DNA of 64,000 bases from Liolophura sinensis. Taxonomy: Eukaryota > Mollusca > Polyplacophora > Chitonida > Chitonidae. The notes below the pieces were generated by a model that had not been told where the DNA came from, made no database searches, and was given only the letters and a program-made list of their open reading frames with translations. Location of the stretch: the NCBI RefSeq assembly GCF_032854445.1, contig NC_088301.1, forward strand, positions 8,616,281 to 8,680,280, in the 5' to 3' direction. How positions within the stretch are numbered: position 1 is the stretch's first letter; every line of letters starts with the position of its first letter. The translations under genes were made by a program, and so were the position numbers. Of this stretch, positions 11,185 through 23,280 are shown piece by piece.

Positions 11185-12145
11185 AAGTATTGTCATATAA
11201 GACAACATCAAGCAATATCTTATATATCATACCCGTTTGCAATTTTGTTCGAAGATGTAAATCGGCTCTGGATGATTTTTTTCCCATGTCGTATGCTTAA
11301 CGGAGCATGTATGATACTGTCCTGAGCTAGGGTTATAATTCCTAGCAGGCTGGAAAAAGTCACGGAAATTAAGAGTCTGGCTATGTAGATCCCGTGCTCT
11401 GGGTCGGTTTAAAGACGTCTACAGAAACCTCGTGACAAGGCGGAATTATACTATGTGGCTACAATCAGCATTTCGCCGAAAAGAATATATATCAAATTTA
11501 GACGAGCTAAATCTGTGTTAAAGTCAGTGTATACAAGATTACTAGAAAATATTTTCTTCTCATTTCCTCAAATTATAACTTTAGTAACGCGCCTTCCGCC
11601 ACTGAACATGGGTTCAAATCGACTTGGTTAGCAACAATGTCTAATTTACAGCAAAAAGAGGGGAAAACAGAAAAAAAGCGAACACATGCATTGCTGCTAG
11701 ACAGTAGTATGATTTCTCACAGAGATACTAACGTGCTTTCCTTTGACAAATGGAAGCAATTTTGTTCGAAGCAGCACATGATTAATGCATTCTTGAATTA
11801 TTGCTTGTAAACAATTATAGGCTGTACCACTGAAATGGTTCCTAGTGTGTTGGATATATTTATATACTGTGGAGCCGTTCGGGTCATATTGCCCTTGTAG
11901 TTAATATGAGGCCTGGAAAATGACCATGGGCTATCATTTTTAGTAATCGATGAAACTCTCCGGCGTTGACCTGGTTGGACGGGACCTGACCTAATTTAGT
12001 TATGGTCCAGGCGAGTACAGGCGGTGAGGTCGAACCACTGACTGACTGACCACACGTTTGTGTTATATCGCCACACCACAGGTCACGCTGTTCTAAACTT
12101 TCTGCAAGGATGGCAAGGATGCTATGCATAGTAATAGTAGTAGTA

Positions 12146-12146
<1 letters not shown>
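11185..12146. other. Intergenic, no gene recognised
   Basis: AT-rich unique-looking DNA. A B-box-like GGGTTCAAATCGA at about 11611 suggests a worn SINE piece, but no tail is visible. Confidence 0.5.

Positions 12147-12193
<47 letters not shown>
12147..12193. repeat. (TA)n microsatellite
   Basis: About 45 bp of TA, preceded by a short (TAG)n stretch at 12131-12146. Confidence 0.97.
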
Positions 12194-12196
<3 letters not shown>

Positions 12197-12326
12197 GTAC
12201 CTTTCACCGAAAAGAATAGTCCTTCAGATGTGCTGCTCTAGGTCAGTTATACTCAATTATAATAGCTATAAGGTATATTTTCATTAATTTGAAGAATTGT
12301 AGTTTTCCAGTTGTCGATAAAAGAGT

Positions 12327-12370
12327 GATTTATTTATTCATGTTATTTATTTGCTTGATTGGTGTTTAAC
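12327..12370 (-). repeat. SINE family A tail remnant
   Basis: A minus-strand (AAATAA)n-type end followed by the ACACCAATCAAG-like terminal block. Only the extreme 3' end survives. Confidence 0.5.
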
Positions 12371-14630
12371 AAATTTTTAATTATATCACTATATAATATA
12401 TTATATATGGGCCTGCTCATATAATAATTATAAGATATAAATATGCGGAAACCTTTATTCACTGTTCTGTTTTATACAAGATACGTGAAACTGAATGTGT
12501 CTATAAACGGACTGCCTTGCATCTTTCCTACATCACTGAAAACTGTTGACTCTTTGTAGGACTCCGTCCTATTTTCATACATTATATACTTTCTTTGTTC
12601 TTTGGTAGTTTGTGTTAAACGTCGTTTTGCGTTAATTGCGATTATTGACCCGCAGCGTCCTTATTGGTTGACGGCTGTTATACGAATGTCTGTTTGGACG
12701 CATGGATTGGAATGAGGGAGAGCTGTGCATGTATGTGTATATACATAACTGCTTGGGAATTTCATCGTTAATTCCCTGTCTTATAGAGAGGTTTAAACTA
12801 CAACGCAAGACCCCAGATATACATAGATACATTTATACATATAGATGTGGGGAGGTAAGAGAGGTTTATTTCTCCCCATTGTTGTTTTGAGCGCTTGTGT
12901 GGGATACAGTTACGGGAATGACGTTAGTAGTGTCTGTACAATCGCTGACCGCCCGAAGACATTGGAGAATCACCCAGGCCTAGATTACATCAGCCACAAC
13001 ATCAACTCATAACCCCTAACGTATAGAGATTGGCACACTAACCCACTGACACGTCAGCTATTGACAACAGCCACTTTTTCTTTTCCACCCTGGGCAGACA
13101 AATTATATAATTCGCAGAGTTCTTGGCCCTTGGCAGCGTTCCACGCTCTCCGGCACAAGAATGGTTGGCCTTCACTTGACCGGTAAATGACCTCTACTGG
13201 ATATAACAGTTATAACGGGTCAGTTCAGCTGATCGTGCTATGTATTGATTTATATAAGCCTATACTGGTCAGCGAGTTAAGCGTTTCTGCAGCCTGTGAA
13301 TTTATTGGTACATATAAGTGGCAATACATACCCAGGTATACTTCCATAACTACACTCCAATTAAAGGCAGAGCTATCTTGAACCGGTTCTATAAATGTAT
13401 GGGGGCAACGCATGCTCTATGCGGAGAGTTGCATTGTGATCGAGCTTGTGTATGTGGACAGTTTTCATGAACTTTGAATAACCCAGCATTCAATACTGAT
13501 GACTGTAATAAAAGCGATCAAAGTGTAACGTTAAAGGAGATAAAGGCAAAAAGTAGATTCCAGCTCTGGAATCAACATTGAGCATTCCGCTGACATCACG
13601 AAAAGGTGTTCGCTAGTGACCCCGTACATGGCACGCTTGTTTCGGGTAACTCCTGCATACACTAACAGTATACAACGTGCAATAATACAGATGCTCGCTA
13701 TAAGGTTATGCGGCAGCGAAGTTTTCAACTGCCACTAAACGTATTTTGACATCCTAAATCTTATAAAAATAACCATACCATCTTTAAACACCATCAAGTT
13801 GCAAACATTCCAGCTGTGTAACATCGTGTTTCCATCATGGCCTTGTAAACATTCTAGATTAACGGTAGATAAATAAAGTTCAAAAGAATGTCAGAAAATA
13901 TATGGACTTTCTAGCTTTTATTTCTGTTTTCCACACGTCGTAGGAAAAGATGTAAGATTATATTATGTTTGTCTTTACTTTTAATATTCATCAAGCATGG
14001 GTTGTATTTTTATTACGTAGTAATATATCATGGTTTATAACTATATAACTTATGTGTGGAGATGTTTGGATACACTGCAAACGACTGACATGTGTCTCAG
14101 TTACAGATGAGACAAAACAACAGTGATGTTTTAGTTTGTTCGCGTCGCTTTCAACACGACTGAAGTCATATCACGCCGATGTCTAGGTCCTCGCAATGCC
14201 GATACATTTACTGCCCTGCATGGCTCACTGGGATGGGCGTGGTGTGAAAAATATCATAAAAAATCCTAACCCATCCTAAAGCCTATTATTTATGTGTCAT
14301 TTTCATATACTGAAGGCCAAAGCTATGGAATTAAGCGTCGAAACAGACATTAGCATACGGCCGTGAACCATAATAGACGTTTCATGTCAATAGTCACTAA
14401 TACGACCGATTTCCAAAACAACCCTCAACAGAAACCAACAAAGAACTAAGAAAGTTATAGAGAAAAATAATTAGGATGGATTCATGCATCTGTACGCTGA
14501 TGATAAAAATGGTTTCCCTGAATTACACACATTGATGATAAAGTCCAGCAATGTACTGCATGAACAGCGAGACATCTCAAGAATTGAAAAACGGGCTCTC
14601 TATAACTTACGGTATACCGCCTGATCATTT
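12371..14630. other. Intergenic, no gene recognised
   Basis: Only short frames of up to about 65 codons are present, with no family resemblance and no repeat with clear ends. I see nothing functional that I can support. Confidence 0.5.
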
Positions 14631-14842
14631 GATTTATTTATTTATTTATTTATTTGATTGGTGTTTTACGCCGTTCTCATGGCGGGGGGGGGGGGGGGGG
14701 GGACCCGGGCAAAGCCAGAGGGAAACACACGACCATCGGCAGCTGGACTTGATGAACTCACAGAGACCATATTGGTGAGAGGCTCCTGGATCATTGCACC
14801 GCGCTATGATGGTACGCTAACCACCTCGGCCACGGAGATCAT
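14631..14842 (-). repeat. SINE family A, near full length, with G-run insertion
   Basis: In minus orientation: head GATCTCCGTGGCCGAGGTGG (tRNA-like A box), B-box-like segment, then the tail with CACCAATCAAATAAATAAA. A pure run of about 19 G (plus strand, 14683-14701) replaces the part of the element that normally reads TATAAGTGAAATATTC. Confidence 0.85.
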
Positions 14843-15024
14843 CGCAACAGCTCCTTTTATGAGGAAACAAGGCGGTCATGTAAAAAGTTAGTGTGGCCGT
14901 TTCAAAGAAGTCAGCAGGGTGGATCCTATATCAGGATTCTCTGTTACAGTAGAATAAAATAAAAATATATATATCTAAACCCTTCCAAGAGAGAAGCATA
15001 CTAATATATATACGTCTAATTCAG

Positions 15025-15165
15025 AAACCTGTGGATGGTCGTGGGTATCACCCAGGATCGTCCCGGTTTCCTTCTACCACAATGCTGGCCGGCGTGGTAT
15101 AAGTGAAATATCCCTGAGTACATCGTAAAACACGAATAAATATTTATCGACTAAATAAATAAATT
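15025..15165 (+). repeat. SINE family A, 3' half
   Basis: It shows CTGTGGATGGTCGTGGGT, CCACAATGCTGGCCGG, a diverged GTGAAATATCCCTGAGTAC tail and an AAATAAATAAAT end. A TAAATAAATA-rich stretch follows at 15236-15307. Confidence 0.8.
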
Positions 15166-17238
15166 AAGGCTGCAGTATTTATATGCCCTTAGTTCAGTCG
15201 CAACGCAGCACCTCATTTAAACTTGAGTATTATAAAATAAATAAATATTATAAATAAATAAATAAATACACAAAGTAGTAAAAAAAATAACAAAAAAATA
15301 AATAAATGATTTACGGTCAACCTCATCCATCCTCAAAATCATCACTACGAAGGTATTCTTATATCTTACCGAATGTTACTGTCACGTTGATATTTCATAA
15401 CCTACAAGTCTGGTGTGAAACTCTGTAAAGCCTCAAGGCGGAAGCGTGCCCTCAGTCAGGTTAGTATGTATTGTTTGACTTAGGTTTGCATTAGGCGAAA
15501 TGCAGCAGTGATTAGTGGTTACACCATAGCCAAGGTAGGGGTGTAAATACTAATTAGACGAACGCAAGGTCACGCGGCCCGTATGAACTGGCATAGATTG
15601 CCTCCGGCGAAGATTTTCACGTATTCACAGTTAATTGCCTAAGCCAGTTAAGCGTTGACAGTCGGCAGCATATTGATGCATATATATAAGTACCCAATGT
15701 AGGTCCACATGAGCAGTGATGCACAGGAGCAATATATGGGTGGCAAAGATCTCGTTGTATTATACTCAGATGAGGAGATAGAGGTATATTACACATGTAG
15801 GTATTACAGGTATAAGTGTATTACAGATGTGGCGGTATAAAAGGTTTATGTGTATTATAAATGATGGGTATGCCAATAAGAGAGGTCCACTTTATACTAT
15901 TACATTGGATGAAATATAAACGCCAAGGTATCTTTAAAGTTCTAATGTAGTATCTGTTTTATTTATTTATGTATTAATGTTTTTTCTTACCTAATCATAA
16001 CATATTTGCGCACAGCCTTACACTGACACTTCCTGGTGTAGTGGCGTCATCTCGCCCAGGTTCAGAGTTGATTTGGCGGCCACCTGTGACATTACCACCG
16101 TCTGCCTCTGCAGATGATTAGCTCTGTCGCGTGACTCCCCACCTGCGAACCCATGCAGGCTGACTTATCGGGTGATCTGTATTATTTTCATATTACACGG
16201 GGTTTTAATATACGCTCTGATGCACACCGGTACATCCCTATCACTATGCAGGCTTCATTCAGACATCTCCCTGCATGCTTACAAGATCTACACACTAATA
16301 TATATCTGAATTAAATCTATATTTCTTTAAAATCCACGAAATAAGTACCGGTATATGGTATAGCCTATATGTTATTAACTGTGCATAGACGGATTGTCCA
16401 AGACACTAATTTGGCAATTTTAAGTTTAATTCCAAGTAGGTATGTTTTAAAATGCAACCGTTAAAAAAGTACATCTGCTTGAATCGCCCTGACCGTTCAT
16501 TGGCCGATTCATTGGTCGATTGGTCTGTCTATCTGTCGGTCTGTTTGTCTGTTTCTCGGCAGGTCAAAGTTTTGACATCCCATCTTTTCACATGTATGGG
16601 GCATTCACTTATCGATAGGCCTGCATGCAAGGCGACATGGACATTTCACGGAATATCACAACTATATAGCAAATTTGGACGTGTTCTTTGGTCTAATACA
16701 AATACATTGTCGGTGTCCGGTTACTCTACCCATAAAACTTGTCACGATGACAAAAGCGATAATTATTATTTATGGTCTGTGGGCGATATATACGAATGCT
16801 GGACTTCACGATAGATTGCATCTTTTCTCTGTTCACTTGTTTTGCACAGTGATATTGTTGCTAGGCAATACCATGCACGGCAAGTATGAACAAAATTTTC
16901 TTAGTTTCCCAGAACGACCTGGATATAAATGAGGACACATGAAATTACTCACTTCCTATACCTGTATTTCCCGCCTCATTAAAATGTCGTCTATATATCT
17001 ACACATCACATCGATTGGTAATGCATTTTACATCTGTATCCATCAGATAAGAGTATTATGTGTGAAGGTTTACAATTTACCTTTATGCTTTGCGTGCAGT
17101 TTTGTAATGGGTTTCTTAAAATGGAGTCATCAGTGCAGGTTACGGCATAAAGGTAACTTTTTGAGCATAATGTGTGTGCTAATTTACCGTTCTTAACATA
17201 AAAACACAGAAGAAATAATGATGTTTAAATGTCAGTTG

Positions 17239-17239
<1 letters not shown>
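15166..17239. other. Intergenic, AT-rich
   Basis: The stretch contains (AAAT)n tracts, and several overlapping frames at 16450-17200 that resemble no protein. No gene is recognised. Confidence 0.5.

Positions 17240-17317
<78 letters not shown>
17240..17317. repeat. (TA)n microsatellite
   Basis: About 78 bp of pure TA, the longest dinucleotide AT array in the window. Confidence 0.98.
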
Positions 17318-17319
<2 letters not shown>

Positions 17320-17744
17320 TTGGTGCATAGCAAGTCTTCCTTTACATATATCACAGATAAAACATTTAGTACGTGCTATTTTTGGCTCCTGAGGAGTTAT
17401 TTGTGGCTCCTCTCAATACAGAAATATTTCATGATTATGAGATAAGCAGTTAATACGTACATATATTTCCCCAGCGAGATCACACCTGTACATGTTGGCT
17501 TTGACATTTATTACCTGATCTATATAGTGCACACTTTGTTATGTGTACGATTTGTGATTTCAGGACATTTATTTGCACTGAGCCATCGACAAAGGAGCAT
17601 CGTGAACTGACTGCTTGCGTGTATAATTGCACAAAAACGGAGAATTTTGGTTCTTCTTGATGTGCGCGTGCAAGATTGCTTTACTTGATTATATAGCGTG
17701 TTTGTATCCTTTCAAATATAACACGGTCTTCGGCGAAACTAATG

Positions 17745-18380
17745 CAGTGAAGTCTAATTTCGTAACTTGTTGCAATTCTCCATACCTGCAAGGTATTACA
17801 GGGCAGGACACATACGAGTTAACAAATGTATTGCCGTCAATTTTTACAATCCTGAATAATTACAGGGTAGGGCATATAAGTGTTAACAAATGTACGGTCG
17901 TCACCTGTTGCAATCCTGAATAATTACAGGGTAGGGCATATAAGTGTTAACAAATGTACGGTCGTCACCTGTTGCAATCCCGAATAATTACAGGGTAGGG
18001 CATATAAGTGTTAACAAATGTACGGTCGTCACCTGTTGCAATCCCGAATAATTACAGGGTAGGGCATATAAGTGTTAACAAATGTACTGTCATCACTTGT
18101 TGCAATCCTACAGAACTGCAAGGCAGGGCATATGTACTGATTGACAAAATGCACTGTCGTCCCCTGTTGCAGTCCTGCAGGGTAGGGTATAGCGATTGGC
18201 AAATGTACTATAGTCCCTAAATACACATATTCAGAATTGTGAGCGGGACATATCGGTTGATTCCCTTAGTGCAATCCTTTAAACAGGACAGGTAGTGCAT
18301 AATTGTAATTCTTCAGAGTCGAGGGGCAGCATGGCATGCAAGCGGGTGGCAAATCTTCTGTCGTCTCCTGGTGTAATTAA
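17745..18380 (+). repeat. 64-bp tandem repeat, about 4 clean and several decayed copies
   Basis: Units starting GAATAATTACAGGGTAGGGC begin at 17854, 17918, 17982 and 18046, an exact 64-bp period with very few differences. More diverged copies lie on both sides, from about 17745 and out to about 18380, recognisable by GTTGCAATCC and AACAAATGTAC. Open frames across the array are by-products of the repeat. Confidence 0.9.
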
Positions 18381-18714
18381 ATACCTTTGCACATATACTT
18401 GTATCAAGAGAAATAAAGTATGTATATACATTCGTTCAACAAATCTGGCTTCAGGGGATCATTGCCAATGTTTCTGTCACCCGGATAGCTTAGTCACCGT
18501 CCTAATTTAAGATCGTACAATTTTTGTCCCATGCTTGAACAGGCTTGGTGCTCGAAAAAAGAGACAAATCCTATGTGATTCAAACGCTTTAAATTGCTAG
18601 CAAAATCATTTTGCAACCAGACGGTATTTGTCTTTTAATTTCACCTATGGAGGATCAATTCTGAACCACAGACATGATCATTCGTTAGTTCTTATTTCAA
18701 CAGATATATGCACA
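18381..18714. other. Spacer between two tandem arrays
   Basis: About 330 bp of AT-rich unique-looking sequence between the 64-bp array and the 21-bp minisatellite. No gene or repeat is recognised. Confidence 0.5.
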
Positions 18715-19485
18715 GTAACATGCAGATTATGACAAGTGTCAAGCAGATTATGACAACCGGCATGCAGATTATGACAAGCCGCAGGCAGATCGGTATGTAC
18801 GACAATCGGTATGTACATTATGACAGATGGCATGCAGATTATGACAATCGGTATGCAGATTATGACAACCGGTATGCAGATTATGACAAGTGTCATGCAG
18901 ATCATGACAACCGGCATGTAGATTATGACAAGTGCCATGCAGATTATGACAAGCCGCAGGCAGATTATGACAAGCCGCATGCAGATTATGACAAGCTGCA
19001 TGCAGATTATGACAAGCCGCATGCAGATTATGACAAGCTGCAGGCAGATCGGTATGTACGACAATCGGTATGTACATTATGACAGATGACATGCAGATTA
19101 TGACAATCGGTATGCAGATTATGACAACCGGCATGCAGATTATGACAAGTGTCATGCAGATCATGACAACCGGCATGCAGATTATGACAAGTGCCATGCA
19201 GATTATGACAAGCCGCAGGCAGATTATGACAAGCCGCATGCAGATTATGACAAGCTGCATGCAGATTATGACAAGCCGCATGCAGATTATGACAAGCCGC
19301 AGGCAGATCGGTATGTACGACAATCGGTATGTACATTATGACAGATGGCATGCAGATTATGACAATCGGTATGCAGATTATGACAACCGGCATGCAGATT
19401 ATGACAAGCCGCAGGCAGATTATGACAAGCCGCATGCAGATTATGACAAGCTGCATGCAGATAATGCAAGGTGCATGCAGATTAT
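18715..19485 (+). repeat. 21-bp minisatellite with 259-bp higher-order repeat
   Basis: The basic unit is ATGCAGATTATGACAAGCCG plus C, with variants in the last bases (CCGCAGG, CTGCATG, TGTCATG, CCGGCATG). A variant block around CAGATCGGTATGTACGAC recurs at 18781, 19040 and 19299, so the array is built of 259-bp higher-order units, about 2.9 copies. Because 21 is a multiple of 3, four of the six frames stay open for up to 184 codons; these are artefacts, not genes. Confidence 0.93.
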
Positions 19486-19969
19486 CCCGCGATCCAATCT
19501 GGCAAATCGTCCGTTGTTTGTTCAAATTAATGGTTTAATCGAATGGTTGCGTTTATACTCATGTCATCATTTCGGTCATTGATCAAAACACTATCATTCT
19601 TTTCGAAAACATCCGGATGTCGGGTTGATGTAGAAGATGAAAGAATAGTGAGAATGAATAAAATACGACGGCTTTTTTATATACCGGTAAACAGCAAGGT
19701 AAACAGTGTTGAAGCCCACTGGAAATCCCTGTAGCCAGTGTTTATAATGCAGACGGCCGTGACACATATCCCGGCTGATGATGACTGAAGAGGTAAATGT
19801 CAAGACGGCGTGTTAGGGAACGTGCATTTCTGAACGATATGCACGCAGTGGGAAGACGTCGTTAAAACAGGTCCACTTTAACGCCACTGACCCACACGAG
19901 TTAAGGCGCGTACACTAGGCTACGCACGTAATGCTCTTGGAACGCAGACTATGAAATATAACAAAAGTC
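19486..19969. other. Intergenic, no gene recognised
   Basis: Unique-looking sequence after the minisatellite; no protein-like frame. Confidence 0.5.
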
Positions 19970-20090
19970 TTCCCATCATAATGTTGGCCACTGTCGTATA
20001 GGTGAAATATTCCTGAGTACAGCGTAAAAAAAAAACAGTCAGTTGAAAACTTAAGCTCGCTTAAAACATCAATCAAATAAATAAATAAAA
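19970..20090 (+). repeat. SINE family A, 3' part with A-run insertion
   Basis: CATAATGTTGGCCACTGTCG, then GTGAAATATTCCTGAGTACAG, are followed by an A run and about 30 bp of extra sequence before the ACATCAATCAAATAAAT end. Confidence 0.75.
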
Positions 20091-20634
20091 CATTGATTCG
20101 CCGAGAATATTCCTTGCTTCATTTCACCATCACTGAAGATTGTTGACGGCTTCTGTTTGCATGAATTTGTGTTAATCGAGGACATAATCGCGGACTTTAT
20201 GTGCTTTCTTCTATAGTTCTTTGTGTAGAACGTTGTTTTGAGAATAGGTTTGGCGATTATTGACTTGGAACGTCTGTCTTGCCTGACGGCTGATATCCCA
20301 ACGTCTGTTTTGACGCCAAGATATCTATGGTTTTTTCGGACGGACGATTATGTAGCCCTATAGTGAAGAGCGGCACGTGTAGTATCTGTTTGATTTCAGC
20401 ACTGTACTGACATTTGTTGCCGTACATGTCGATTCAGCGAGGCTTTATCAGTGTCCATTTAGTGGCTTTCTGTTCCATTAATTGGAATACTATATATGTT
20501 GACACTATAAGGACATCCATGGTCTTATTTTTGTTGGATCGACTATGAAGTCTTTTACACAAATATGGTATTGATATACACTATGGAAAACTAATACTAC
20601 ATTGTACATTCTACATTAATCCGTTGATATCCGC

Positions 20635-20875
20635 GTGCTTTGATGTCTGAGTAGCTCAGAAGATTTGAGCGTTGGTTCACTGCAAGGCAAAGCGGGTGCG
20701 TGTTCGATTCCAGCCTTCCGCTGCGGCTTTAAGCCATGGGATTTGTCGGGTATACCCGAAGAAAAGTACGACTCCCTCCCCCCCCCCCCCCCTTTTCTTC
20801 CGGTCTTAAAACTGGACGCCGTTATATCTGTAAAAAACATATGAGTACGGCGCTACACATTAATCAAGTCAAAAT
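20635..20875 (+). repeat. tRNA-headed SINE with polypyrimidine insertion
   Basis: The head has an A-box-like GTAGCTCAGAAGATTTGAGC and a B-box-like GTGTTCGATTCCAGC, spaced as in a tRNA. A run of about 16 C sits at 20777-20792. The tail is a diverged ATGAGTACGGCG-ACATTAATCAAGT, related to the family A end but with a different head. Confidence 0.7.
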
Positions 20876-22140
20876 AGATACTCTTGTTGGTTGGGTGAAA
20901 AATAATGAACACCAGCTTGCACGATTGTGTTGATGGATATATGAATTACATTATACGGTTGTCACCCATGTCGTGTTGTTGTTAAGGCAATTCAACTAGG
21001 CAGGCCTATACAGAGAACATTTGCACTGTGATAACTGCAGGTCAGCCAAACTACGTAAAGGCGTATGTTGCGACATAGGTAGATCAGTGTTTACGTATAT
21101 TGTTGGCCCGCATCCCTAATGCCTTATAACTTTGACGGTAAATAGGTACAGTCGAGTCCCACATCTTATCTCAGAAGGTACGGGAAACTAATTTAAGGGC
21201 TCACGTCTTGCAACAGCGGCTATAATTAGCTGTGCAAATAAACACAGACGGTTAAATTTACCTGCTCACCTTAATAACCTTGCTAAAAATAAATCCTGAG
21301 AAGTCCTGATGAAATACTTGAACGTCTTATGTTAAATGAGTTAATTCTGGAGGCAAAGGTGTAGTCTTTCAACAGCCTTTGGTTTAATATTTAGTCAGAG
21401 CTCGCACTCGCCCTCTATTGTAAACAGATGCATACTCGCGAGTTCCTGACTGACTGGTTTGGCTGTACAGGACTATATAAACCTGTAACCCACCCGAGCA
21501 AGTGAAGGTTTTTTTTGTCACCTGCCATTAAGGCTAAACAACCATCCAGTCACTGGATTGCAGCTGGAAATGCAGTTGTCAAGTGTTGGGAAGAAAATCG
21601 AGTTTGATGTAATAAACAAAGACGCACAATACATCAAGTATATCGTGCATCGTTGATTCGAGAGCCAGGCTAACTAGTCCTGCAAGATATTACATGGCAC
21701 TATAGAGGTAGCGAGATTATGTTAATTAGCTCGCCCTGTATTAGAAAAGGTCAAGGTAGCGAGATGTCTTCTATCGGCTTCCATATGGAATCGTTTCCAA
21801 AGGTGCATGTATAAGGGCACATTGTTTACACAAGAAATAAAACGTGTCCATGTAAAATAAAGCGGGATGCGACGGCCATTTACCACTTGATTGCACTTGA
21901 TTGGATTATGGGCATAAACCACGTGGTTCCGTGGCTTCAATTGGTTATGGAGATAAGCTACGACGCTCAATGACTTAAGCAGGTTATGTGTACGGCTTAT
22001 GATAATTAACAGACTCGTATATAATTGCACCAAATTAACTTACCTTGTCTGGAGAAGGTAATTTATGTTGCTTGCACGGGATCATATTTAATGGGGTATT
22101 ATCACATACAGTTTGTGTTTTACAATTATATACATAAGCG
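20876..22140. other. Intergenic with a TATA-like site and a very short ORF
   Basis: No recognised gene. TATATAAA at about 21474-21481 is followed 90 bp later by a 28-codon frame (21570-21656, plus) beginning MQLSSVGKKIEFDVINKDAQ, with A at -3 of the ATG. It could be a micro-ORF or a first exon, or chance. Confidence 0.25.
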
Positions 22141-22425
22141 CTTCTGTGGCCTATTAAGGGTTAGGGCGCCTGTTTCGAAGTCGGGAGATCCGGGATCAAA
22201 CCCCTGTCGAATCATACCGAACACTTTAATAATGGTATAATTGTTCCTGTCTTCCTTGGGGCTCTGCACTTAAGAGTTAGAACAAGGTTGACCCAGTGTC
22301 AGTATAATGTGACTGGGTGGGGTGCCATGTCTGCTGTATATATATACACACTCAGTGACTACTCATCGTCAACTGACTCCAGAATTGTTACATGTACATA
22401 TGACGTTAAACCTCAAACATACATA
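22141..22425 (+). repeat. SINE family C, near full length
   Basis: The tRNA-like head contains GGGTTAGGGCGCCTGTTTCG and a B-box-like GGGATCAAACCCC. Then come ACACTTTAATAATGG, GACCCAGTGTCAGTATAATG, TGACTGGGTGGGGTG, and an AGAATTGTTACATGTA-ACGTTAAACCTCAAACATAC end. Its internal GTCAGTATAATG block is shared with family B. Confidence 0.85.
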
Positions 22426-23100
22426 TATACGAAGACACATATACCCAAATGCATATGCCAAACGCTGGGATGCTCTAATAAACTGAACAAGAATGCGACC
22501 GGTTCTTAAATGCTTTGATTTTCAACCTGCTCCAGAAAATAGGATGTTTGCTCCATGGCAATGGATAAAAAAAAGAATACACCTAAAATATAATTGCAGA
22601 ATATCCTCATGTGGTATAGAACTTACTGGTACAGAGTATATAGAAAAAATACCCTACATGTTAACCATGTCTGATAAATGCCTGTACTTTAAATACGTTA
22701 AGGCAAGGAACACTATGCAATAACTTACCTGCTGGAGATGGAAACGTGAATCTGATAGGAAGTGATGGCGGAACATATACAAGAATATATATGCCAGGAA
22801 GTGCCATTACATTACTCGAGTCATGGAACTTCCGTTTGTATTACGATGCGTTATTCATACGAAGGGACATTCTTTCACACGAACGTAACCAGCAACAAAA
22901 GATACAGTCAACAATGTTTCTTTCCGCAAAAAGTCAATGTGCGACACATGTCAAAATATTGCGATGACTTTCAACCTGAAGCCTGTATAATTATTATTAT
23001 TATTGATGTGACCTTTGCATTCGTCTTTTGCAAACTCACGCAGACAACCAACATTATAGTATATACATATATAATACTGCATGCTGACAGATAAGGCGTT
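22426..23100. other. Intergenic, no gene recognised
   Basis: AT-rich; short overlapping frames only. An (ATT)n stretch lies near 22988-23004. Confidence 0.5.
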
Positions 23101-23280
23101 AACCAAAAGTCCACTAACCCTTTAACAATTTACAGTTGTAGGGTGCAAGTTCAAATCCACATCTCGTCGCTTTGGCTGCGGCTAGGTTTTTTTTTAACAA
23201 ATTAGGCACATGCAGCTCATTGGTGCGGCTCTATATTCGGTTCCCCATCCTCAAACAATGAAATAAATAAATAAATAATA
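23101..23280 (+). repeat. SINE-like element, decayed
   Basis: B-box-like GGTGCAAGTTCAAATCCAC after a worn head, and an (AAATA)n end at 23262-23280. The tail lacks the family A signature. Boundaries are approximate. Confidence 0.5.

Noticed and set aside
14551-14891. Plus-strand frames with a Gly run
   Set aside because: Antisense translation of a family A SINE with a G-run insertion.
17854-18110. CRISPR-like array
   Set aside because: Units are contiguous 64-mers without unique spacers, and the context is animal nuclear DNA.
18769-19582. Open frames of 165-184 codons on both strands
   Set aside because: They lie wholly within the 21-bp minisatellite; four of six frames are open because the unit length is a multiple of three. 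They translate as 7-residue periods with no protein character.
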